Shown one piece after another: positions 39,935 to 51,200 of a DNA stretch of 64,000 nt. How positions within the stretch are numbered: the first letter of the stretch is position 1; each line of letters starts with the position of its first letter. Position numbers and translations under genes: made by a program. The DNA lies in the NCBI RefSeq assembly GCF_050436995.1, contig NC_134765.1, positions 7,777,501-7,841,500 of the forward strand, given 5' to 3'. The stretch comes from Anticarsia gemmatalis (lineage: Eukaryota > Arthropoda > Insecta > Lepidoptera > Erebidae). A model generated the notes under the pieces. The model was not told the DNA's origin. It saw only the letters and a list, made by a program, of their open reading frames with translations, and did not search any database.

Positions 39935-40079
39935 TGTTTGTTTGTCGTATGGTTAGTGGTCAACCTAGTGTCAAAGTTGTTCAAGCCGCCCGAGAGGCCT
40001 TTGACGTGGCTTAACGACTGTTATCTTAGTAGACAACAACTGGGACCGACTTTTAACGTGCCCTCCGAAGCACGGAGTC
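39935..40079 (+). repeat. Interspersed repeat family G, 3'-truncated copy
   Basis: TTTGTTTGTTTGTCGTATGG to CCCTCCGAAGCACGGAG. CAGTCAGT occurs on both sides, a possible 8-bp target duplication. Confidence 0.7.
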
Positions 40080-40220
40080 AGTCAGTAGTCTCAACCTTCT
40101 TTATGTATATGAGCTTATTTTTATGAAACAAATGTCCTTAATAATAAGATCTTTATGTGTGTATATGTTTGAGTGTATGTCTGGCAAATTCAGTCATTGA
40201 TGTGTACATTATAGGTAACG

Positions 40221-40477
40221 ACTAGCTGACCCGCGCAACTTCGCTTGCGTTACATAAGAGAGATTGAGTGAAATTTTTCTCCGTTTTTGTAACATTTTTT
40301 ACTGGTACTCTGCTCCTATTGGTCGTACCGTGATACATAGCCCATAACCTTTCACGATAAATGGGCTATCTAACACTGAAAGAATTTTTCAAATCGGACT
40401 AGCAGTTCCTGAGATTAGCGCGTTCAAACAAACAAACAAACAAACAAACTCTTCAGCTTTATAATATTAGTATAGAT
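40221..40477 (+). mobile_element. RTE-like family R, copy
   Basis: Full-length, ACTAGCTGACCCGCGCAACT to TATTAGTATAGAT, with a CAAA microsatellite of five units before CTCTTCAGC. Confidence 0.8.
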
Positions 40478-40723
40478 TTGATAAGCGAACTTTCTTCACA
40501 ATGTTAATACTTTAATACCATACTGAATTGCACAATACACTTAGAATAGTTTAATGCTATTAAATGTCACAATTCATTACGCTACGCATCTGACCTAAAT
40601 ATCAGCCAGAAACATAAGTTATTATTTTTGAATGGATTATATTTCATATCGTAATAATGTCCTCCTAGCCGATATACGGCTACGGCGGTCAGTTTCATTG
40701 AAACTGGCCATCTGTGCAGGACT

Positions 40724-41895
40724 TTGTTTATAGTTCAAAAAAGAGAGTTTCAAAAAAGAGCAATTCGCGCTATTTACGGCTTAGGAGCGCGGGACTCTCT
40801 GCGGGATGTATTTGGGAAAATAGGCATACTGACGGTGGCATCACAGTATATTTTTGCGAATTTGATGTTCATCAAACAAAACATAAATTCGTTTGCTAAG
40901 AATAGTGACATTCATAACATTAATACCAGAAATAAGCACAAATTAGTAGGTCCCTGCAATAGATTGCAAAAAGTACACAACTCATTTGCAGGTCTTGGTG
41001 TTCGGTTGTATAACAAACTCCCTAGCAGTGTTATGGATCTTCCCCAACAAAAATTCAAAGTAGTTGTTAAAGATCATCTTATTAAAAGGGGTTATTATAA
41101 GGTTGACGATTACTTAATAGATAAGAAAACATGGGATTAGTTAGTTACGCGTTCTACAGAAATCGAGATTAAATATCTATATATTTATATATACATCTTT
41201 GCATTGTATAAACATTAATCAGTCATTTCAACTCTGTAACAGAGAGGTATTGCACGAGTCTCAGTGGTATTCATTTTTCTTTTTTTTCATTGAAATGGCG
41301 GGCTCCCATGCCAAGGTTCGTCATGCTCACTAAAATGTCATTGCTTGCGGCGGCGTCGTGTGCCGGGTCACCCCCTTCCCTCTAATATGTGCGAAGGGGG
41401 TGATGGCTGGTCCACGCGTCATACTCGTGAACGGGTGCTGCTTGGGGTGACTGGTCGTCCTGGGTGTGGTGACTGCCATAATTTTTTTTAAGCAACTACG
41501 TTTCACTAACTGTACTTCCTTTACCACAGTATGCTCTTGAAATGCCTCTTATGATTTCATTTATATTATTATGTGGGTAGATGCTCCCATCATGCTTCCA
41601 ATACTATTTATATCTTGTTTATTAGCACCTTAATATATTGATTTAATTTATGTTATGACCAAAGTGTGTTCGGTAGTGTTGGTAGGTAGCAGCTACTTAC
41701 ATCATCAATGTTTTATACCAGCATAAATATTGTTAAAATCATTTGGCGATTAAAAAGAGTGGCCAGGAGTTTCTTGCCAGCTCTTCTCATTGGCCCTACC
41801 TTCCGAACTGGCGGTAAATTCACTCTCTGTATCATTGACTATCATAAGCGTCAGCACTTGACCTAAATGAATAAATGATTTGATTTTGATTTTGA
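40724..41895 (+). mobile_element. LINE 3' fragment (probably jockey-like): ORF2 C-terminus plus 3' UTR
   Basis: An open frame of 138 codons (40724-41140) beginning inside the protein encodes QKRAIRAIYGLGARDSL, LNTRNKHKLVGPCNRLQK-like and VRLYNKLPSSVMDLP segments that I recognise from the C-terminal region of arthropod non-LTR retrotransposon polyproteins. It ends at TAG, then a 3' UTR of about 750 bp with a GC-rich patch at 41340-41480, and finishes in a TTTTGA-type simple repeat (about 41878-41896). The element is 5'-truncated; sequence at 40660-40723 may also belong to it. Clade assignment is tentative. Confidence 0.75.
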
Positions 41896-42091
41896 TTTAG
41901 TGTCCAAGTGTGTGCACAATACACAGGTACACTCTCTATTCCATCACTCTCATAGTTTGGTGGGACGGATAACCGACACGACCAGTGAGAGGTCAGGCGC
42001 AGGACCGACGGCTTTACGTGCTCACTTCATATCGTATTGGTAATAGATTGACCACACATTTACATACATAGTAAAATCAGCAGATATTACT

Positions 42092-42140
42092 ATCTTATCT
42101 TGGTTTTATTGGTCTATATAATATACTGTGTTTATCAGTC
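42092..42140 (+). promoter_or_regulatory. Candidate core promoter of the nucleotidase gene
   Basis: A TATA-like TCTATATAATA lies at 42113-42123 and an arthropod initiator-like TCAGT at 42135-42139, giving a spacing of about 22 bases, shorter than the usual 28-32. A GATA-factor motif (TCTTATCTT) at 42092-42100 would suit midgut or salivary expression. The start site is inferred only; no transcript evidence is available. Confidence 0.35.
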
Positions 42141-42165
42141 ACAATAGTAAAGATCTAAGGAACGC

Positions 42166-42177
42166 ATGCGTGAATAA
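42166..42177 (+). promoter_or_regulatory. Minimal upstream ORF (4 codons) ending 1 nt before the main ATG
   Basis: ATG CGT GAA TAA sits in the predicted 5' leader, with its stop at 42175-42177 and the main ATG at 42179. Whether it is transcribed depends on the true start site. Confidence 0.45.
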
Positions 42178-42178
42178 G

Positions 42179-42279
42179 ATGTTGAAATTGTATTTGTTAT
42201 TTTGTTCTGTGTTGTTAGTTTGTGCGCAAGAGGATACTTTTGCATTGAATATATTACATTTCAATGATTTCCATGCGAG
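42179..42279 (+). CDS. Nucleotidase exon 1: signal peptide and first metal-binding motif
   Basis: Encodes residues 1-33 and two bases of codon 34. The hydrophobic signal peptide (LYLLFCSVLLVCA) probably ends after residue 16. It is followed by LNILHFNDFHAR, which holds metal ligands D30 and H32. Donor AG|GTACGT. I chose this ATG because it opens directly on the signal peptide, has A at -3, and follows an in-frame-independent 4-codon upstream ORF that ends one base earlier. The first intron is about 3.8 kb. Confidence 0.93.
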
Positions 42280-45200
42280 GTACGTAATTTTGGAACATAA
42301 AATTGATGTTTGTTGTTTGTCGTATGGTCAGTTGTCAACCCAGTGTCAAAGTTGTTCAAGCCGCCCGAGAGGCCTTTGACGTGGCTTAACGACTGTTAAC
42401 TTAGTAGACAACAACCGGGACCAACTTTTGACGTGCCCTCCGAAGCACGGAGACACCTAGTTCAAATACCACTATACGGTCACCCATCTATGGAATGACC
42501 GCGCCAAGGGTTGCTTAACCCACAGATCGTTTAAAATAAAATTGATAACATGTATAGTTTTTTACAACCTGGATAAGATTTTCTTAAAGTCAATCTTTAG
42601 ACCACGTGGAATTTCACAAACAAATAGACAATTAATTCCGGTGTCATATTTGAAACAGACAAAAACTTTATATTTTTTAAAGAATAACTTATCAAACTTT
42701 TACTAAAACTGACCTGAAAGAAATTTATGACCAAAATTTACACTCACATACTTTTCCAGAGCTATTCTTTCTTCAAGTAATTATAAACATCACTCTAGCT
42801 AGTACTAACAATCATGCTACCGTAAACTTGACGACATTTGACTACTCAATAGTATTTGATTGCACATGGATAAGACAAGCTCTAAAACTTGAATAGTTTA
42901 AGAAAGCATTGTTCTACAATATTTTTTTTATAAATAAATAAATTATATTCTATTCTATGGATACCTGGTCTTCTATGGAGACGCCTCTCTTTTTTATCCC
43001 AGGATTTTACGTTGTTCTTTTGTTTAATTCTATAACTTTGACAGACAAAGGTAGTTTATACTTCGCCTAAAGCTAAAAAAGATAGGTAAGATTTGATAAG
43101 ACTTCTTAATTATTCAACATGTGCAAGAGATAAAGGTATAGGTATCTATCCAAATTTTGCATACGCAATAAAATATAATATTTTAAATAATTAATATGCA
43201 AAACGTGCCTGAATAAATAGGTTTTTTATCAACTTATCAAAAATTTCCTGCACAGCTGATTACATCTTACGATTAATATATTCATACATATGTAGGTACA
43301 ATAATAAACACATAAACTACCTGATAAATATAATATGTACATTAGATTGTAAAGTAGATAAGCTTTGCCGGATATTTGGCAAATTATGTTGGTTTTTTTA
43401 TAATATTTATATATATTGATAACTGATTTACCAAGACATTGCATGGTATGATGAAATAAAAACGTTTTTCATTCATATTTTTTTGTAAATATATCGAAAA
43501 AGTTAGGTTTATTGCGACATACGAGGCGAGGAATTTGGTTCCGCCCCTAAATTTCAGGTTCCTACCGAGAATATTCCAAGAAATCTAAAAAAAAAAACAT
43601 TTTGCCAGTTCAAGTTCAGTTTGGGGTCACTAGCGACGCGATTGCCAGTTACATAGAACTACCGTTCGCAGCAAAAAACTTCTGCCCGTTACTTGTTATT
43701 GTAATAAACGTTAAAATAAAATCAATCAGGAACACTTATTTAATTACCAAGTTAATTAACGTGATGATAAGCAATAAAATCAAGTTTAAACAAATTAAAG
43801 TATTTCACCGGATAATTTATTATAATATAGACTCTCTACTCCACTCGAGAGGTATCCCGAATTAGTGATTACCAAAGCGAAGGAGTCGATCTTGACGGGT
43901 TTGGGCGTGCGTTTGACAGTTTGGGACTCTAATTATAAGAGGTTAGCTTTTAAACACAAAATCGGTCACGTAGAAAGGCTTTCCGTACACATATTAGTGC
44001 AAAGGTTATAATAAATAATTCAAAGTTGTTTTTTACATGCATACGTAAAACCACGCCTTTTTTCGACGGGTAGGTAGTAGTAACGTAGGTAGAGACTAGA
44101 GAACGCCACTTAGTACGATCCTTACAAATTCTAAAGTTGTTTATTAATTTAATTCGAAGACTGAAGAAGAATATAATATGCCATCAAAAACATTCTGTAA
44201 AAACCTCAAGTCTCGCCGTAAAAAGTTGTGAGATCGATATAATACCAAGTCGATTAATCTATTTAGTCTCTACTTAAAGGACCTTCTGTCTTAAGTTATT
44301 ACGTATGTTATTATCATGCCAATTAAAAAAAAATACCTTTAAAACAAATAGACCGACCTGGCCATCGCATGATTTCATTATTAGTATGTATCACACTACA
44401 CAGCACGACGAGAAGTTACCTGAAATGTTAATGGCGAATTTGTGTTTTCTTGCGATGACCAAGTCGATCTTTTTGTTTTAAAGGTATTTTTTTTTAATTG
44501 GCATGATAATAATATACGTAATAACTTAAGACAGAAGGTCCTTTAAGTAGAGACTAAATAGATTAATCGACTTGGTATTATATCGATCTCACAACTTTTT
44601 ACGGCGAGACTTGAGGTTTTTACAGAATGTTTTTGATGGCATCTCACTTCTTTTTGTAGAGCGAACATAAGTCCAATTTGTATGGACAGACGTTATTTTT
44701 TCATAATTCAACATATTTTCCTATGGGAATGTTGTTCAGTTTCATGGGCTAAACACCCTTGCCCACCCTATACCCCCTCCCGTTATGCCTCATATAGTAT
44801 GTACCTATTTACACCTATTTATTTTATTTTCTACAGTAATAATAATTCATTAACTGCAAACGTAACCTTGTAATCTTATACATTTATATGGGATTACAAA
44901 GTTATTGTTGCAGTTGGTGTATTTAGAAAACTGGACCGAAATTAGAACATATTAGATTTTTCCCATGATTAAGACACTAAACCCTATTTGTATTCTAAAT
45001 TTTAAGCTTCTAAGTCTGCTAGAAGTACCTTAGACTTTTGATGATCGGTGAGTCAGTGAGTCAGTGAATCAGTGAATCAGTGAGTGACAAAATTCAAAAT
45101 TTTAACAAGTTGTCATTCTTAAACTACTGGTTCAAATTGACTGAAATTTTAAATATACCGTATTTATACAATGACTGATTAGTTGCTGAAAATCCAGGCT

Positions 45201-48200
45201 TCTTGTTTTATCCACAACGAAATTATAGGGGTGTCAAAAATAGCCCGAATTGCTTCGAGAAAAGGATGTTACGGCCGTGCCGGTTTGTTTTTTGCTCGAC
45301 TTGCGGGGGCACTTCCGTGCCCCCAGATGTATATGTTGTAGATGATTTCACCATCTTTTATGTGTGAGAAGATTAAGTAAGACTTTGTAAGACAAATTTA
45401 GTACGTTAAAATCTAGGCATAGTTTTTTAGAACGTTTAAATGGGTGTAAGTGTTTAAATAAAAGTAACTTTAAGGTTTTTTCTTCATTAAAATTAAGATT
45501 TTTCCAAAGTAAAATGTATATTTTCTTAACTTACTTAAAGTTAGTTAGCGACATAAAAACCTCACTAGCTGAGTTTCAAGTTTTATGCCAGTTCTTAGTT
45601 TCCTGATCAAAATTCTGAAAGTAAAGCGAACCTTACTTAGTTGCCTATAAAAATCTGTTCTACCAAAGTTTGATAGCGCGTTCGAATGAATAATTTATTA
45701 AAATTCTACTACTTTGTAATATGATCACGGTAACGATTCAATGTAGTTGTAGGTGTAATGTGATTTTCGTAGTAGATAGATTGTAATTTGGTCATTGGTT
45801 AATGAAAATTTTCATCATCATAAATTATTTTTCTTCTGCAACTAAACAGTTGGCGATAGGGATAAATTTTATTACACAAAATAATAGCTATTATTATTAT
45901 AGTAGTATTGGATATTTTATTATAAATCAATATCTAGGGTCATACGTCTACGCACCCAATAATTGGCTACCAAAAGGCATTTAAGTGGATACACGACATA
46001 ACCCAAAATTTCACCAAACTCAATTTTCTTGACTCCAAAAAAATTCGCCATTTAAGTCATACCGCATTTTCTTCATTCCAGGTTCGTAGAAACTAGCCCA
46101 ATAGGCAACATCTGTAATCCATCCGACGCACCATGCATCGGTGGGTTTGCTCGTCTCACCACCATGGTCCGTCAGAGCCTGGAGAGGGAGCCAGATTCCC
46201 TCCTCCTCAATGGCGGAGACAGCTTCCAAGGCACCATCTGGTATAACATCTTGAGATACAACGTCACTATGGACTTCATGAATATGATCCCTCATGATGC
46301 GCACGTGAGTTTAGTTTTATTTATTGTCATACATACATACCTAAATAAATGACATAACTGTCCCACTGCTGGGCAAGGGTCTCCTCCCCGAAATTGAAGG
46401 AGATGTTAGGTCTTGAGTCCACCACGCATGCCAAGTGCGGATTAGGGACTTGCCATATCTTCAAGAACTGTTTGAAAAAACTCTCAGGCATGCAAGATTG
46501 CATTACCATGTTTTGCTTTTCATCGTTGGGACAAGTAATAATTAATACATAATACATATAAAACGCTATAATTGCTTCTTTTCCTGGATTACTTACTCGA
46601 TGTAGATAGAGGTATATTTTATTGTGAGTCTATAACAATTTCCAAACTTCCAGTTCTCAATTCTTGAATAATTACATTTTATTTAGAAGAACCGAATAAA
46701 ACTTTGCTCGAACTACAATCAAATCTGGGAATTTGTCATTCAGAAATCACATTCGCTCAGCTTAAACCTCAGCAAAAGACAACTTTAATAATAATTACAT
46801 TATTTTTCTTATTACTTCAGGTACTAGGCAACCATGAGTTCGACAATGGTATAGAAGGAGTAGTTCCTTATCTAAAGGGATTGGATGCACCGGTAGTGAC
46901 TGCCAATATTATTGATGACGATGAACCTTCCATCCAAGGACTGTACCACAAAAGTATAGTTGTTGAAAGAAGAGGCAGAAAAATTGGTATCATTGGAGTG
47001 CTTATTTCTTCTACTGATGTGAGTATTGAAAGCCGAATTTCGTTCATAGGATTGTACAGTAAAGAGGCAATTTTTTTACCACTAAAGAGTACTGACAACC
47101 GAGTAGTTATCGAGAAGTATTGTATTATATACAATAAATTGTGTCCCCAGCGCATTCGCCAAGAAAATTGTTTTTTCAATAATTTTGAATGTCAATCCCA
47201 CTTATTAAACTCCTGGTATAGGAAAACCAGGAGAGATGGACCTATACCAAATGTTGGACAAAAATGCCGAGGCTATAAACCAAAAAAAATCTAGATTTTT
47301 CGATGAATGTATCTTTTGACACCAATAATTTATTCTCGTTAAACTGATTGAAATTTCCAAGATTCTTGGTAGACCGTTAAACTTTAGAATAATGTTTACT
47401 TTTAAATACCTCTACGGTATATGATAACTTATGTTTCCTTTGTATTCCAGACGTTAGCGTCTACTGGCCAATTGAAATTCACAGATGAAGTAGAAGCAGT
47501 AAGAACTGAAGCTGAGAAACTAAATGCTGAAGGCGTGAATATTATCGTCGTTGTGTCACATTGTGGCCTTGATATTGACAGGTAAGGAAGTTCTTTCAAT
47601 AAAAGTATATATGACTATACATTTGTAATAATCATCAGTTTTAGCCAGTGTCGATAAAATAAAGATTTTTGTCAACAATTTTCGTACCTCGTAGCGCAGA
47701 TGATAGACCTGCCCGGTGGCTGAGCTTTTACAAGATGTTATGTTGATTACTGGCTCACTGAATTATACGCGAGATGGAATGGCGAGTGTAGTACCTGCAT
47801 ATTGCTGAATTGCTACGCAATCGTAAATCTCTTACAGTGCTTACCAAGCACCTATTTATAGTGCAGCTCTAATATGCTATACCACAAACAATAATAAATC
47901 GTAATATTTTCAGAGAAATAGCACTAAACGGCGGTCCATACATAGACATCATAGTTGGAGGACACAGTCATACTTTGTTGTACAACGGAGATGTGCCAGA
48001 GAACAGTGGGTTTATCGCCTTAGGACCTTACCCTGTGGTCGTCAACCAAGCACAAAATCAAAGACCTGTGAGTATAACATATAGAGAATATGGAATATAG
48101 GTATATCTAGTGTGGAATCACTCAAGAACACTTTAGGATCATTTACTTTTTTTGAATTCTAGTCGAAGCAGCTGCGATGAAAGCATTAGTAAATTCAGGA

Positions 48201-51200
48201 CGATGTGTTGAGATTTTTAAAAATGAGAAAAAGAAACCCTGGTTTTTCCTGGGTTATAGCCGGTTAGCTTAAACCTTTCCAGAGAAGAACTCTTTGTACT
48301 GATGAAATCTGCATAAAATCCGTTCATTAGAATTTGAGTTCATCGCAATGAGACAAACAGACCGAGGCGGCGAGTTTATTTAATAATATCGATACCGGAA
48401 ATTTCAATTGTCGTAAAGGACAAAACACGAGTTTTCAGTAGAGGCAAAAAACGAAAAAAAAAAAAGTTTTTGTGTAATATCTTTGTCAAACAAAATAGTA
48501 TAATTATGATGTCAAAAGACACTCCGACTAATTTTTCATGTTCTATCCGTATAATTGAACTAAATAAATCAAACTTAATTATTTACGAAAATGAGAGTCC
48601 TTTACAGCCCACAAAAATCGAACTGAAGTACTTTACAGCCACGAAAAATTGGATATGATAAAGTCAGATGTGTCGTAAAGGAATAATCTTGATCATCAAT
48701 GGGTAGTGCAAGTAATAAAATTAAAGACCAAGGGGGTAAAAGGAGTAAAAAACCTGAAGATCTAACTAATTAACAACTACAATAGGTAGTAAATGTATAT
48801 TAAATAAAAGATTTTCGATTGGTTTGTATTTATTAATCAAAATATTTAGTACAAAAGTGACAAAAAATGTTATTCTAACAGAAACTCAAAATTTAAACAA
48901 AATGTGATGCTTTTTATTTATTTAAATCGTAAACAATCATTGCTGCAATGCTAAAAAATAACTTTTTTTTTTTTACAAAGGTTTAAGCATTGCCATGCAA
49001 CGTGGCAATGCTGCGAGCATTCTGGGAACGTTCCCGATAGACAGCGATGTGGAGGAGTACTACGACGCGTAGCGCGCTTACCTTCTTTTATATTCTTTAC
49101 TAGCTGACCCGCGCAACTTCGCTTGCGTCACATAAGAGAGAATGGGTCAAAATTTTCCCCGTTTTTGTAACATTTTTTATTGCTACTCTGCTCCTTTTGG
49201 ACATAGCGTGATGATATATAGCCTATAGCCTTCCTCGATAAACGGACTATCTAACACCGAAAGAATTTTTCAAATCGGACCAGTAGTTCCTGAGATTAGC
49301 GCGTTCAAACAAACAAACAAACAAACTCTTCAGCTTTATTATATTAATTATATTATATATAGTATAGATTTTTTTTATATATTTATTTTTTTTCGTCAAT
49401 GTGTATATATAGTTTTAATTTTAATAATCTAATGTAAATATTTAGTTATATAAGTTCTGTACTGTAAAATAATCTTATTTATTAGTAATAAACTAGTGTC
49501 CATTTTTAGAACAATCAGTATTTTAAGTAATCTATAGACTAGTCAATAATTTATTAATGACTCGATAAAATTAAAAGTGTTTTAAAAACAGTTTTGAACT
49601 TTAAATAAAATATAATTATGAAAATTATTATTAACTTTTCTTACACCAGAGGCCTTTACGACCTCATAAATAATTAAAACATGACTTTACGCTCTGTATT
49701 GAAAATTAGTCTTACGATACATCCCAAATAGTTAAAAAAAAAGAGCTAGAGCTGTTGAAAATCCAGGTCGTAAGGGACTTTTTTTTAAAGATAGGATTAT
49801 GTTAAATATACCAATCGATAGAGCTCGCAACGCTGATTCCGAATATATATATAACTCATTTTCGTCAAAATGTCCTTTACGACAATTGAAATTTCCGGTA
49901 TCGATATTATGTCGTTTTAAATAAATCATGATGATCAAATGTTTGTAGGTACTTATCGTCCAAGCTGCTGCTCATACTCAATATTTAGGTGAAATCAAAC
50001 TTCATTTCGACCAGGCTGGTAATCTGCTGAACTGGGAAGGAAATCCTCATTACATTGGAAACGAAGTAGAACAAGGTAGACATACTTCCATTCCTAATTA
50101 TTTGACGATTACAGGCAGTTGGTATTCTTACAGCTATCAAACCCAGACATAACTGTTTAGACATAATTCTAATTCGAGATCATTTAATTTGTTACAATTG
50201 GTAATCCGATGCTACTTGTGTCGTCGACTCGACTTCATTGACGCGCCGCGGCAGTCATTTTCGAAGATTTTTGATAGTCATTACACTGGTAACGTTAAAT
50301 TACTCGGTAAATCATAAGTCTGAAGTCTGATAACCAGTCTTACCGAGGAGAATCGTGTTATAACCCAGGTAACTAAGTTATGGACGTCCGATAAAATACT
50401 GGTATTCAGCTACATCCAGTGAGACCAGGCTGAATGATTGATTTTATTAAGTATTTGTACAAACACGTAATAAAACTGAATAGCTAACTAAGTCCAGTAC
50501 TGAGTGGGTCCAGTAAATCAATGACTCAAAAGCTCAAAAATCACCAGACTATTACTGGATAGTAAAATTAATGCCAACTCTTATTTTCAGCCCCAGATGT
50601 ATTAGAAAAGATAAACTATTACCTGCCAGCAATCGAAGAGCTCGCGTCACAGGAAATAGGCTCATCGATGGTACATTTAACTTCAAGGTGCGCCTGCGCA
50701 GAATGTAATCTTGGCAATTTCATTTGTGACGCGTTCATGCATGCCGTAAGTTGAGTAATTTTAACGACTCTTTAATTTTAGATAGGTAACATTTTATTAA
50801 GAGTAGGTTGGAATTTTAAAGGGTTTTGGAGTTGCTTTTTCTTTTTCATGCAGGAAGTATAAAACTGAATTCGTTTTGGTCCAGAAATTATACTCTGGTT
50901 TGAGTTTGAAAAATGAAACTATGTCTTTTGTTTAAAAAATCATATTATTAATTGTTTTAGATAATTGACAGAGCTCAAAACGGCAGTTGGCATTACGCAC
51001 ACTTCTGCGTGATCAACCAAGGTGGAATCAGAACAGATATTAGTGCAGGAGGTAAGTAAACTACTTACCCATTTTTATTGTAAGACGAAACAAAGTTTTA
51101 CTAGTCAATGGAAGCTATATGGCGCGAAATTTTGATTAACGTGAACAGGCATTTTACCTTGGTATGCATGACGTTTCGGTGCAGATTACACTGGCCGTGG

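Larger units (their letters stand above)
48385..49908. mobile_element. Inverted-repeat DNA transposon remnant in nucleotidase intron 5
   Basis: A perfect 37-bp inverted repeat at 48385-48421 and 49872-49908 (core ACCGGAAATTTCAATTG). The motif GTCGTAAAGGAC at its inner edge recurs, intact or near-intact in either orientation, at 48673, 49654 and 49767, suggesting subterminal transposase-binding repeats. The interior also holds an unrelated RTE-like insertion (49099-49369). No transposase reading frame is visible; non-autonomous. The outer boundary and target duplication were not resolved. Confidence 0.6.

Noticed and set aside
40724..41140. A 138-codon ORF as a host gene
   Set aside because: Its motifs are those of a non-LTR retrotransposon C-terminus, followed by a retroposon-type 3' end.
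46704..47294. A 196-codon open frame around exon 3
   Set aside because: Only 46821-47018 matches the family and is bounded by good AG and GT sites; the flanking codons are intron read-through.
48470..48658. Short ORF in intron 5 as an extra exon
   Set aside because: Exons 5 and 6 join in phase 0 with continuous family sequence (NQRP-VLIVQAAA), leaving no room for an insertion; it lies inside a transposon.
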